Shown one piece after another: positions 1 to 7,688 of a stretch of DNA of 64,000 nucleotides; the stretch's first letter is position 1; each line of letters begins with the position of its first letter. The translations under genes and the position numbers were made by a program. A model generated the notes under the pieces. It had not been told where the DNA came from and made no database searches. It saw nothing but the letters and a program-made list of their open reading frames with translations. The stretch is from DATARN01 sp963851105 (GTDB lineage Bacteria > Actinomycetota > Acidimicrobiia > Acidimicrobiales > Palsa-688), in NCBI GenBank assembly GCA_963851105.1, contig CAWKNP010000002.1:434001-498000 (forward strand), in the 5' to 3' direction.

Positions 1-1799
1 AGGTTGGCGGGACTGGCGGTATCGGCGGGACGGCCCGCGACGCTGGGATCACCGGGATTGGTGGTGACCGGTCCCACAGCGGGGCCGAAGCCGAAAAACT
101 TCTGATCGCTGGCCGACGGGCCCCATAGCTGTTGCTCCACGATGAAGCCGGCGCCGCTGGCCGGTTCGCCGTCGATCTTCCAGGTGGCCTTGGCGCCCGG
201 CGCCAGCGTCCCGATGTCGGTGCCTACCGAGCCGATCAAGACCGTGACGTCGTGCAGCGGATAGGTGGTGGCGTTGGTGACCATCCCCTCGGCGTGACCG
301 TCGCTCCCGGACCCGGCGGTCACAACCAGCTGGCCGGGGAAGCGGGTCGGCCCGCTTCCCCGGACGATGGCGAACTGGCCCGCGGACAGCTGCATCTGGC
401 CGTCTACGCCCTGGTCGACGAGGGTCGCGTTGAACGTGGAAGTCCCGGTCGCGATGGCGTTCGGATCGTCGTAGCGTCCGAGTACCCATCCCGGGGGCGC
501 CTGCAGCCGGGTGGTCGCCTCACCGGGCGAGGAGACGCCGATGTAGCTGACCTCGGTACCGCCCCCGGCAGTGGCGTCGACGACCGTGCCGTGGACGATC
601 CGCAGTCCCGATCGTTGCGACGAGCCGACGGCGTAGCTCGTCGCCGTGAACACGATGGCGACGACGGGGATCACGATCCACAACAGCTCGGCCCGCCGCC
701 GCCGGCGCAGGAAAATGAAGCTCGCGGGTCCCACGACTGCGATGTAGACGAGGAGGAAGGCGATCAGCCAGCGCAGCTTGGGTCGGCTGAGGCCGGCGGT
801 GCTCGCCAGGGAAACGCCGAGTGGCTGCCCGGTGAAATTGCTCTGGTCGCCAACTGCGTTGCTGTGCCCTGTGGGATCGATGAGGCCGGCCCATCGCCCG
901 GCGGCCATGGCGCCGCTGGTGAGGACCACCTCCCCTAGGCCCGCGGCGGCATGCAACCCGTTGGCCGGGATCCACGGAGTCGGGAGGCCCGCAATGGAGT
1001 CGGCGGGCGCCGCGTCGATCAGCAAACGACCCCCTTCCGCGGTCCAGCTGAGCACCGCCTGGCGCACCGCAGGGGTCAGGCGGGCGAGGTCGTTCGAGCC
1101 GAGTGCGAGGACCGATAGAGGCCCCAGGCTGGCCGGAGCCGCCGCCAGGTCCTGTTCGCTGACGGCCACAAAACGAGCCGTGCCCGCGTCGATCGAAAGC
1201 GGGGTCGCTCCGGGGACGCTCTGGCCCACCAGGAGTTCAGGCAGGATCCCGACGACCTCGGTGTCAGGCAGGGCGTTCACTGTCGCTTTGGCGGCCACCA
1301 GCCGGTTCCGCCCGGCCATGAGGCTGACCTCGAGTGACAGCTGGGGGGAGTTGACCGCGGTCGGAACAACCAATTCGAATCGCTGGGTGCTGCCCCCGGG
1401 AATCTGGACCGGTCGGGCCAGTCGCGACGATCCAGCCACTACGACCAGCTGACCGGCGACGAGGACATCGGTGGTCACTTCCACCCGGACCGGCAGCGGC
1501 CGCCCGGGAATGAACCCGCCGGAATCGCCGGCGTCGATGACCAGCCGGGCCGGGGGCGGAGCCGGCGCCGATGCCAAATCCACCGCCAAATCCGCCGCCG
1601 ATGCCAAAGCCGCCCCCGGAGCGGCCGCCGGAGGTGGCGACGCGGGGGCGGCGCCTGCCGGACGCAGCCCGACGACGACGCCAACCAGCGCCAGGACCGA
1701 CGACATCGCCAGGGCACGTGCGGCTGGCGGTAACCGCGCCGGGCCGGACTCCCGCGGTCTGTGGACCAATGCCCCTCCGATCGACGGTGTCAACTGCAA
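1..1799 (-). CDS. Large predicted membrane protein, amidotransferase-like ectodomain (partial, runs off window)
   Basis: The frame is open from about 1835 to the window edge, so the C-terminus is missing; about 600 residues are visible. A short positively charged N-terminus leads into a membrane segment (ALAMSSVLALVGVVVGL), then an Ala/Pro-rich linker and a beta-rich region. Next comes a segment resembling class I glutamine-amidotransferase-like folds (AVLSWTAEGGRLLIDAA), then two membrane segments separated by an RRRRR turn and a further extracytoplasmic domain. I chose TTG 1799 because GGGAG lies 9 nt upstream; TTG 1769 and ATG 1706 are alternatives. No specific function can be assigned. 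It resembles uncharacterised actinobacterial cell-envelope membrane proteins. Confidence 0.7.
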   Translation of the reverse strand, partial: MQLTPSIGGALVHRPRESGPARLPPAARALAMSSVLALVGVVVGLRPAGAAPASPPPAAAPGAALASAADLAVDLASAPAPPPARLVIDAGDSGGFIPGRPLPVRVEVTTDVLVAGQLVVVAGSSRLARPVQIPGGSTQRFELVVPTAVNSPQLSLEVSLMAGRNRLVAAKATVNALPDTEVVGILPELLVGQSVPGATPLSIDAGTARFVAVSEQDLAAAPASLGPLSVLALGSNDLARLTPAVRQAVLSWTAEGGRLLIDAAPADSIAGLPTPWIPANGLHAAAGLGEVVLTSGAMAAGRWAGLIDPTGHSNAVGDQSNFTGQPLGVSLASTAGLSRPKLRWLIAFLLVYIAVVGPASFIFLRRRRRAELLWIVIPVVAIVFTATSYAVGSSQRSGLRIVHGTVVDATAGGGTEVSYIGVSSPGEATTRLQAPPGWVLGRYDDPNAIATGTSTFNATLVDQGVDGQMQLSAGQFAIVRGSGPTRFPGQLVVTAGSGSDGHAEGMVTNATTYPLHDVTVLIGSVGTDIGTLAPGAKATWKIDGEPASGAGFIVEQQLWGPSASDQKFFGFGPAVGPVTTNPGDPSVAGRPADTASPAN

Positions 1800-1938
1800 G
1801 AGTGTCGGCTCCCGTCGTTTGATACCAGTCGGACGTCATCGGGTACAAAAGTGACCGGCGGCCGACTCTTTTCCCTGGCCGCTGACCGTCTCCGCATCTG
1901 ACGTCGCCGCGCCCGCCGTGGTTCCCAAGCGGGACGAA

Positions 1939-2679
1939 TTACGCCAGATGTCGGCCGAAGAAATCCCAGATCATCTGCCAGCCCTTGGTTGCTGCGTCGG
2001 GGCGGTAGTTGGGCCGGTCGACGGCGAAAAAGGCATGCCCTGCGCCGGGGAAGGTGTTGAACTCAAAGGTTTTGTGGTGATCCTCGAGCGCCTTGGCCAG
2101 CGCTGCGGTCTCCTCGGGTGACGGATTCTTGTCCTCGGCGCCGAAGAGGCCGAGGAGGGGGCAGGACAGGTTGCCGGCCAGGTCGACGATCGGGCTGACC
2201 TTCAGGGGACTGTCCTCCGGTGGGGGACTGACGACGAAGGCGCCGTAGCAGTCGACCGCCGCCGCCAGGGGCAGGTGGCACGCCACCAGAAAGGCGTGGC
2301 GCCCGCCGGAGCAGAAGCCGATCACTGCCACGTTGCCGTTGCTCGATTCCCGTGAGCGCAGGAATTCGACGGCGCCCGCGGCGTCGCCGAGCAGCCGCTC
2401 GTCGGGCACGCCCCCCTTGGCCCGGACGATGGCCGCGGCGTCGGCCGGGGCCAGCCCCGGCGCATCGCGGCTGTAGAGGTTGGGGCAGATGGCCAAGAAC
2501 CCGTGGGCGGCCAACTTCCGCGTGATCTCGAGGGAACCTTCGTCGTAGCCCGGCAGGTGATGGATGACCACCACGCCGCCCACGGGCTCGCCTCCCTGGG
2601 GCTCGGCCAGGTAGGCCTCGATTTCGTCGCCGCCATGGCCGGCGATCCGCACCGTCGCCGCCGTCAGGGGATGTTCCAT
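1939..2679 (-). CDS. Dienelactone hydrolase family protein
   Basis: A 246-residue cytoplasmic alpha/beta hydrolase of the dienelactone hydrolase family, whose members hydrolyse cyclic esters such as dienelactones in aromatic degradation; many actinobacterial paralogues have unknown substrates. The nucleophile is Cys123 in GFCSGG, with Asp183 (GAEDKNP) and His215 (GAGHAFF) completing the Cys-Asp-His triad. Length is normal for the family. It stands alone, divergent from the cold-shock gene across about 385 nt, with no aromatic-pathway genes beside it. The true substrate is therefore unknown. Confidence 0.9.
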   Translation of the reverse strand: MEHPLTAATVRIAGHGGDEIEAYLAEPQGGEPVGGVVVIHHLPGYDEGSLEITRKLAAHGFLAICPNLYSRDAPGLAPADAAAIVRAKGGVPDERLLGDAAGAVEFLRSRESSNGNVAVIGFCSGGRHAFLVACHLPLAAAVDCYGAFVVSPPPEDSPLKVSPIVDLAGNLSCPLLGLFGAEDKNPSPEETAALAKALEDHHKTFEFNTFPGAGHAFFAVDRPNYRPDAATKGWQMIWDFFGRHLA

Positions 2680-2943
2680 GGGTCCCTTCTACCTCGTTCG
2701 GGCTTCGATCCTCGATGCGGAGACGGGCCGCGAAACCGACAGGGCGCCGGCCTCGTGGGCGCCCGGGCGCCCGCGCCCGCCGGTACCACTGCCCCGCCCT
2801 CCCGACGGTGACCGACGCTCACCACCTGGGAGAATACTCCGGTGCCGCCGGCGCGATCCCTCGCCACCTGCGGGAATAACTCCTTCGCCGTCCTCGGTGC
2901 TGCGCAGGCCCGGCGGCATACTGGCGCGGACCGTCGATTTGGG

Positions 2944-2949
2944 TACACT
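2944..2949 (+). promoter_or_regulatory. Candidate -10 element for the cold-shock gene
   Basis: TACACT about 115 nt upstream of the cold-shock start codon would give the long 5' leader typical of cold-shock mRNAs. No convincing -35 is visible. Otherwise the 2680-2940 interval shows no gene that I can support. Confidence 0.35.
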
Positions 2950-3010
2950 GACGGCCGAGGGCATCACCAGCACGTTGCAGGGAAGTTCCCTCCGGCTCGT
3001 AAGAGCCAAC

Positions 3011-3043
3011 GGCCAGACCCCTGATCCACGGGTCAATCTGGCC
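3011..3043 (+). promoter_or_regulatory. Leader hairpin just upstream of the cold-shock ribosome-binding site
   Basis: GGCCAGA (3011-3017) pairs perfectly with TCTGGCC (3037-3043), and ACCC (3017-3020) can pair with GGGT (3030-3033). The hairpin ends right beside a very strong Shine-Dalgarno stretch at 3045-3058. It could modulate ribosome access with temperature, as cold-shock leaders do in other bacteria. Confidence 0.45.
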
Positions 3044-3064
3044 AGGAAAGGAGGAGGATTCCCT

Positions 3065-3271
3065 ATGGCAAGTGGCACCGTGAAGTGGTTCAACGGCGAA
3101 AAAGGCTTCGGCTTCATCACCCAAGACAGCGGTGGTCCTGACGTGTTCGTTCATTTCAGCGCCATTGGCGGAACCGGTTATCGCAACCTCGAAGAGGGTC
3201 AGAAGGTCGACTATGACGTCGCCCAAGGCCCCAAGGGTTTGCAAGCGGCAAACGTCAGGCCGATCGACTGA
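3065..3271 (+). CDS. cspA: Cold-shock protein (CspA family)
   Basis: A 68-residue single cold-shock domain, the standard length. RNP1 (KGFGFI, residues 13-18) and RNP2 (VFVHF, 27-31) are intact, as is the MASGTVKWFN start. It binds single-stranded RNA or DNA and acts as an RNA chaperone. The ATG is preceded by GGAAAGGAGGAGG, one of the strongest ribosome-binding sites in the window, and by a structured leader. An apparent longer frame upstream is just the leader and has no coding character. Confidence 0.97.
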   Translation: MASGTVKWFNGEKGFGFITQDSGGPDVFVHFSAIGGTGYRNLEEGQKVDYDVAQGPKGLQAANVRPID

Positions 3272-3277
3272 GATCGA

Positions 3278-3299
3278 TTGCCGACTGAGATCACGGCAA
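3278..3299 (+). terminator. Weak hairpin after cspA
   Basis: TTGCCG (3278-3283) and CGGCAA (3294-3299) form a 6-bp stem 7 nt after the cspA stop. There is no U-tract, so terminator function is uncertain. The rest of 3300-3550 shows no gene or other signal I can support. Confidence 0.3.
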
Positions 3300-3550
3300 G
3301 CGGCAGCGGTTGAACGCGGCTGTGAGCCCTTAGAGGACGAAGAAGGACCATCACCGAGCTGGCCTCGCCGGACGTCGGGATGCCGCCAAAAACACTGGCA
3401 GCACCCCGGCGCCTTTGGGCGGTGGTGGCATGCCAAGCGCGAGGAAATGCTGACCTGCGGTCCTCGGAGCGACCGGGCCGACTTCGTCGGTCGGGAGCTC
3501 GAGGACCCGGTCGTCAGTCAGGGCCCACAAGTCAGGGCCTTAAGTCAGGG

Positions 3551-4093
3551 CTAGAACGCCAACGCCCAGTTGCCCACGCCGTCGGCGTGGTCGAGCGCCG
3601 GCACTGACGTTGGTGCCGCCGGCTGCACGCACGGATTGGCCTCGTAGCTGGCATAGAAGGTGCCGCTTGGCGTGGCGGGGGCGACATTGTCGGCGACGTA
3701 GAAGCACGTTCCGGTCGCGGACTGGTCGGCCAGTACGACCTTGCCGGCGGAGGGGACCGTGGCGCCGACATTGCGGTTGGCGTACGACGTGGCCGGCGCC
3801 ACCCAGGTGAGGGACGGCTCGACGCCGATCAGCTTGTTCCTGTTGGCCCCTGTCGCGGTGTTGGTGTACGTCTGCACGTCGGTGAAGATCGTCTTCTCGG
3901 CGGTCAGGGCGTTGCGGAGGTTGGATTCTGCCGAGCGGTCGTTGGCCCGATCCCGCGCTCCGAGGAACGTCGGGATGGCAATGGCGAGCAGGATGCCGAT
4001 GATCAAGACGACGACCATGAGCTCGATGAGCGTGAAGCCCTCGTCGCTCAGCCCGCCCTCCCGCTCGCCGCTGTGACGTTGTTGGTGCAGCAT
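3551..4093 (-). CDS. pilA: Type IV pilin, class III signal peptide
   Basis: A 180-residue prepilin. A leader of about 18 residues ends at the prepilin peptidase site G|FTLIE, followed by the hydrophobic pilin helix (LMVVVLIIGILLAIAIP) and a globular domain. Two Cys in the C-terminal half (TGTCFYV and ANPCVQP) probably form the D-region disulphide. It is a major-pilin or pseudopilin candidate, assembled at the inner membrane. The Shine-Dalgarno is GAGGAG, about 9 nt before ATG 4093. A c-di-GMP riboswitch lies in the leader. Minor pilin genes lie 35 kb away at 38.8-42.6 kb. Confidence 0.93.
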   Translation of the reverse strand: MLHQQRHSGEREGGLSDEGFTLIELMVVVLIIGILLAIAIPTFLGARDRANDRSAESNLRNALTAEKTIFTDVQTYTNTATGANRNKLIGVEPSLTWVAPATSYANRNVGATVPSAGKVVLADQSATGTCFYVADNVAPATPSGTFYASYEANPCVQPAAPTSVPALDHADGVGNWALAF

Positions 4094-4182
4094 TGGTATG
4101 GATCTCCTCGTGTGTTTGTCGTGGAGCGGGCCCGCGTGCTTGCAGGGGGGCCCGCCCCCCGACTGGGAGACCGAGTCCTCAA

Positions 4183-4280
4183 GGCAGCTCGGCTGACCTC
4201 TTCTTCGCCATTGAAGAGAGGTCCCGTGGCTTTGCGTCCCCGCCTTACGACGGGTTTGCCATTGTCAAGAGCACCACCCG
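4183..4280 (-). promoter_or_regulatory. Cyclic-di-GMP-I (GEMM-I) riboswitch upstream of the pilin gene
   Basis: Read on the minus strand, the leader has the GEMM-I signature in order: GGCAAACC (4260-4253); a stem CCCGTC/GGCGGG capped by a GTAA (GNRA) tetraloop; the invariant GACGCAAAGCC (4238-4228); a P2 stem of 11 pairs (4223-4212 with 4206-4195, one bulged A); and a closing AGCCGAGC. The base corresponding to G20 of the Vibrio Vc2 aptamer is G, which favours c-di-GMP over cGAMP. About 90 nt separate the aptamer from the pilin ATG and contain GC-rich palindromes (about 4128-4160) but no U-tract. The mode of control is therefore unclear. The rest of 4281-4560 holds nothing else I can support. 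Confidence 0.88.
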
Positions 4281-4580
4281 CTATTTCTCTAACGACCTCT
4301 CCACTGCCTACGTAAAGCCCGAATTTTCCTTCTCTTGCAGATCTTTGGGAAGAAGGACCGATTCGCGGGCATTCGAGGCGCGGGCGTTCGCACGAGCGGC
4401 ATCTCGTCGCGTATCGCCGTTGGGGGAATACGGAGTGAGCATGAGCTCCACCACCGCCGGCCCGGGCTTTGCCCTCACACTTCCCTAACAGTCGACCGGT
4501 GGCGGGCTCACAATCGGCCGGGATTCTGAATGAGGTAGGCGGCCATCCAGGCGCTACGTACAAAGGGAAGAAGGCACCAA

Positions 4581-5063
4581 GTGGCGATCTCATTCGGAAA
4601 GAAGTTGGCGGGAGCCGCGTTGGCCGGCGCCGTGGCACTCGGCGCCGGCACCGCCGCCATGGCAGCCGGCGGCGCGGTGGCGGCATCGTCGACCGCGCCG
4701 GCCAGCGGGGCCCTCAGCGTCAAGGCGGCGGGAGCCGCCGGAGCGGCCGGCGCCAAGGTCAAAGGCGCCGGAATCCTGCGCCGGGCCGACCACGGCGACA
4801 TCGAGGTCCAGGTCAAGGCGGCCAAAGGCGCGCCCAAGACGTGGGAGACAATCACCTTCGACAAGGGCAACGTCACCGACGTCGCCGCCGACCACATCAC
4901 CGTGGCCCGGCCCGACGGCCAGTCCGCGACGCTGAAGATCGACGCCACCACCAAGTTCCACGGCGTCACTGCTGTCGCCGACGTACAGAAGGACAAGCCG
5001 GTGATCGTGCTCTCCAAGGCGGGCGTGGCCACCCAGATCCTCCAGGGCAAGACCAAGGCGTAG
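4581..5063 (+). CDS. Secreted protein of unknown function
   Basis: A 160-residue protein with GTG start and GGGAAGAAGG 6-7 nt upstream. Residues 1-29 form a clear Sec signal peptide (KK, hydrophobic core, AMA-AGG). An Ala/Gly-rich linker follows. From about residue 60 a beta-strand-rich domain (ITFDKGNVTDVAADHITVAR) has alternating hydrophobic residues, reminiscent of small OB/beta-barrel exported proteins such as the DUF5666 type. I do not recognise the family with certainty. It stands alone, convergent with the haemolysin III gene. Confidence 0.75.
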   Translation: MAISFGKKLAGAALAGAVALGAGTAAMAAGGAVAASSTAPASGALSVKAAGAAGAAGAKVKGAGILRRADHGDIEVQVKAAKGAPKTWETITFDKGNVTDVAADHITVARPDGQSATLKIDATTKFHGVTAVADVQKDKPVIVLSKAGVATQILQGKTKA

Positions 5064-5076
5064 GCCCCGGGCGATT

Positions 5077-5139
5077 CCGAGCACCATCTGGCGCGATGGG
5101 TGCCCTCAAATGGTGCCAGGAAACGGCCGTGGTGCTCGG
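5077..5139. terminator. Convergent hairpin between the secreted protein and haemolysin III genes
   Basis: Perfect 10-bp arms CCGAGCACCA (5077-5086) and TGGTGCTCGG (5130-5139) enclose a second partial pairing (ctggcgcgat with atggtgccag). It occupies most of the 88-nt convergent gap. There is no U-tract. It could terminate both transcripts. Confidence 0.5.
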
Positions 5140-5151
5140 ATCGTGCCGCCG

Positions 5152-5811
5152 CTAGGCGGCGCGCAGCAGCGACAGGATCAAGAGGTAGTGGCACGCGCTG
5201 GCCGCAATGACGAAGGTGTGCCAAACCTCGTGGTAACCGAAAATGCGCGGCGACGGATTTGGCCAGCGCGATGCCAGGACGCCGGCGCCGAGGGTGTACA
5301 CCAGCCCCCCGCCGACGAACATGGCAAGGTCGAATCCGTCGCCCGCCCGCATCACCGCCGGCAGGCCGAGCAACGCCACCCACCCGAAGCCCAGGTAGCA
5401 CGTGAAGCCGATAAAGGGCCGTTCCGCCAGGCCCGTCAGCGCGAGGACCATCCCCGCGGCGGCGGCGGTCCAAGCAGCGATCAGCAGCACCCCAAGACCG
5501 TTGCCGGGAAGCACCAGGCAGACCGGGGTGTAGGTGGCGGCGATCATGACGAAGATGGTCCCGTGGTCGAGGCGCTTCATGCGCGCCCGACCGGCGGCAC
5601 TCCAATTCCCCCGGTGGTAGGCGGCGCTCACCCCGTACAGGGCGCAGATCCCGATCCCGTAGACGCCGACCGCCAGCCGGGCCGTCGTGCCCCGGGCGAC
5701 CACCAGCAGAAACACGCTGGCGGGAATGGCACACACGAACGCGACCTCGTGCAGCCAGCCCCGCAGCAGCGGGCGCGGCGGCCGGAGGTCCCCTACCTGT
5801 TCAAGGGACAC
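5152..5811 (-). CDS. Haemolysin III / PAQR family membrane protein
   Basis: A 219-residue integral membrane protein with about seven hydrophobic segments. It carries the family's conserved polar residues within helices: AAYHRG, LDHGTIFVMIAATYTP, and GYHEVWHTFVIAASACHYLL near the C-terminus. Homologues belong to the YqfA/HlyIII (PAQR-like) group; their bacterial role is poorly defined and haemolytic activity should not be assumed. I set the start at GTG 5811, just after the HIT gene stop (27 nt gap), so the two genes are probably co-transcribed. The frame stays open further upstream but there overlaps HIT and loses family similarity. Confidence 0.88.
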   Translation of the reverse strand: MSLEQVGDLRPPRPLLRGWLHEVAFVCAIPASVFLLVVARGTTARLAVGVYGIGICALYGVSAAYHRGNWSAAGRARMKRLDHGTIFVMIAATYTPVCLVLPGNGLGVLLIAAWTAAAAGMVLALTGLAERPFIGFTCYLGFGWVALLGLPAVMRAGDGFDLAMFVGGGLVYTLGAGVLASRWPNPSPRIFGYHEVWHTFVIAASACHYLLILSLLRAA

Positions 5812-5837
5812 CGTCGTACCGTAGCGGCCTGGTCGGG

Positions 5838-6284
5838 TCAAGCAAGTCGGCCGACGGCCTCGGCGATGGCGCCGGCGGTGGCGGCCATGGCGGCGTCGTC
5901 GGCATAGCGCTGGCGGGGCCACATGAAACCCCGCAAACCGTCTTTCCGCCTGCGGGGCACGACGTGCACATGGAGGTGGGCAACGCTCTGGCTGATCCGG
6001 TTGTTGATCGCCACGAACGACCCGTCGGCGCCCATGGCGACCTCGACCGCGGCCGCGAGACGCCGGGTAGCGGCGAACAACGGCTCGACCAAGCCCTCCG
6101 GCAGGTCCGCCAGCGTTTCGAAATGGGCCTTGGGAACAGTCAAGACATGGCCGGGAAAAAGGGGGCGGATGTCCAGGAATGCCATGACCCCGGCGGCGTC
6201 GAGCACGACATGGGCCGGCACCTCTCCCGCCACGATCTGGCAGAACAGGCACCCGGTCGCGGCCACGCCCGATTGTGCCAGCAT
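5838..6284 (-). CDS. HIT family nucleotide hydrolase/transferase
   Basis: A 148-residue histidine-triad protein. The motif His103-x-His105-x-His107 (AHLHVHVVP) is intact, as are the N-terminal CLFCQIVAGE and FPGHVLTVPK segments typical of HINT-like nucleoside phosphoramidases. The usual substrates are AMP-lysine or AMP-phosphoramidates, but the exact substrate is unknown here. Its ATG is only 6 nt from the divergent DUF3151 start. GTG at residue 7 is an alternative start. Haemolysin III follows closely. Confidence 0.9.
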   Translation of the reverse strand: MLAQSGVAATGCLFCQIVAGEVPAHVVLDAAGVMAFLDIRPLFPGHVLTVPKAHFETLADLPEGLVEPLFAATRRLAAAVEVAMGADGSFVAINNRISQSVAHLHVHVVPRRRKDGLRGFMWPRQRYADDAAMAATAGAIAEAVGRLA

Positions 6285-6290
6285 GCACCC

Positions 6291-6734
6291 ATGGCAAACG
6301 AGTCATCCGTACCGCTTACCGCCGGCCTCCCCGAGACCATCCTGCCCCAGGCGCCCGGTCAGGCCGAATCGGCGTTGGCCCAGGCCATGGCGCAACCACC
6401 GGAGCAGCGCAAGGCGGCTCTCGCCGGGGTGGTCAGCGCCTATCCCCGCTACATCGACGGTTGGGCCGCCCTGGCCGAAAACGCCACCGAAACGGTCGAG
6501 GCCTACGCCTACGCCCGGGTCGGCTATCACCGGGGCCTGGACACGCTGCGCGGTGCGGGGTGGCGGGGCTCGGGCTACGTCCGGTGGCGGTACCCGACCA
6601 ACCGGGGGTTCCTCCGGGCGCTCGAGCAGCTGCGCCTGCGGGCCGAGCAGATCGGCGAGCGCGACGAGGAGGACCGCTGCGCCACGTTCCTCCACCAGCT
6701 CGACCCCAACTGGGACCGGCGCGAGCAGGGCTAG
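6291..6734 (+). CDS. DUF3151 family protein
   Basis: A 147-residue protein matching the actinobacterial DUF3151 family. Characteristic blocks are the repeated helical region (YPRYIDGWAALAE), the segment AYAYARVGYHRGLD, and the near-terminal FLRALEQLRLRAE and FLHQLDPNW. The family is nearly universal in Actinobacteria and has no established function; the helical repeats look TPR-like. It starts at ATG 6291, back-to-back with HIT. The SUFU-like gene follows 10 nt after its stop. Confidence 0.9.
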   Translation: MANESSVPLTAGLPETILPQAPGQAESALAQAMAQPPEQRKAALAGVVSAYPRYIDGWAALAENATETVEAYAYARVGYHRGLDTLRGAGWRGSGYVRWRYPTNRGFLRALEQLRLRAEQIGERDEEDRCATFLHQLDPNWDRREQG

Positions 6735-6744
6735 GGCCGGGTTC

Positions 6745-7668
6745 ATGGCGACGGCCGACGCGGGCGACGGCCTGGCCGCGGCCGCGGCCCACGTTGACGC
6801 CGTCGCGAAGGGATCCCCGAAAGACACCTTTTCCCCTCGTGGCCGCGGTGTGGTCGAGGAGGTGCGCATCTACGCCCTGGCCGATCCGCCGTCGTGGCAT
6901 GTCGTCACCCTCGGTGTCGCCGACCTGGGGTTCGAGCTGACGCTTCGCCTGCCCCGCCCCGACGACGAGCTGCCGACGTGGGCCGTCGACTGCCTCGTCA
7001 GCCTGGTGGCCTACGCCCGGCGCAGCGGCCACGGTTTTGCCGCCGGCGACCAGATCGACCTGCGGGGGCCGATCAAGCTGGACTCCGACACGGCGCTCAC
7101 CGCAGCCGCCATCGTTGTCGACCCCACCCTCGGCACCCTGGGAACCGTCGATTTCCTGCAGGTGGTCGGGCTCACCGCCGACGAGTTGGAGTTGTGCCGG
7201 TCATGGCGGACCGAGTCCGTGCTGGCCCTGCTGCGCCGGCGGGACCCGATGCTGACGACGGTGCTCGACCGGCCGTCGCTGGCGGCCGACCGCGAGCTGC
7301 GCGATACCGCCGAGGCGGGCGTCGCAGCCGAGGGAAGCTCGCTCGACGAGCTCAACGTGGCCAGCTTGAGCTGGCGCCGGCGGGGGCGCACGCTGGTGGT
7401 GACCCTCGGCGCGGGCGCCGCCACCGCGCTCGGGCCGGCTCTGCGGCGCAAGCTCAACCATGACGGCGCCCAGTTCGTGGTGGCGGGCGACGCAGGGGAG
7501 CTGCGGTTCGTGGTCGCGGCGGCGAGCGGCTGGCGGCAGGAGGAGAAGTCGGTTGTCGTCGACGTGCCGTTGGCGGCGGTGGAGACGGTGGCCGCGTTGT
7601 TCACCGGCCGGCTCGGGACCGGCTCATTGTCGGCGGTCAAAGGATTGCGCTTCGCCGTCATCGCCTAG
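6745..7668 (+). CDS. Suppressor-of-fused (SUFU)-like domain protein
   Basis: A 307-residue cytoplasmic protein. Residues about 35-155 match bacterial SUFU domains: a WHVVTLGVADLGFELTLR strand pair, then LPTWAVDCLVSLVAYAR and a GDQIDL segment. The C-terminal half (from about 215) is a beta-rich domain of unknown type. Bacterial SUFU proteins are often immunity or adaptor proteins, but no toxin is visible beside it. It starts 10 nt after the DUF3151 stop and is probably co-transcribed with it. Confidence 0.8.
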   Translation: MATADAGDGLAAAAAHVDAVAKGSPKDTFSPRGRGVVEEVRIYALADPPSWHVVTLGVADLGFELTLRLPRPDDELPTWAVDCLVSLVAYARRSGHGFAAGDQIDLRGPIKLDSDTALTAAAIVVDPTLGTLGTVDFLQVVGLTADELELCRSWRTESVLALLRRRDPMLTTVLDRPSLAADRELRDTAEAGVAAEGSSLDELNVASLSWRRRGRTLVVTLGAGAATALGPALRRKLNHDGAQFVVAGDAGELRFVVAAASGWRQEEKSVVVDVPLAAVETVAALFTGRLGTGSLSAVKGLRFAVIA

Positions 7669-7675
7669 TCGCCCG

Positions 7676-7681
7676 TACCCT
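7676..7681 (+). promoter_or_regulatory. -10 element for leaderless putA
   Basis: TACCCT is followed by exactly 7 nt and then the GTG start at 7689, with no Shine-Dalgarno between. This is the geometry of a leaderless mRNA. Confidence 0.55.
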
Positions 7682-7688
7682 GTGGCAC

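Noticed and set aside
13..1452. Several plus-strand open frames at the window start.
   Set aside because: They run opposite a continuous minus-strand frame with clear membrane and extracellular domain composition; the plus-strand products are Arg/Gly/Pro-rich shadows.
4128..4160. GGGGGGCGGGCCCCCC and GCGGGCCCGC palindromes as an intrinsic terminator for the riboswitch.
   Set aside because: They are strong hairpins but have no following U-run, so I do not call a terminator; they may form part of the expression platform.
5812..6306. N-terminal extension of haemolysin III continuing through the HIT gene.
   Set aside because: The extra residues are low-complexity Arg/Gly/Pro antisense-type sequence and overlap the HIT coding region entirely.
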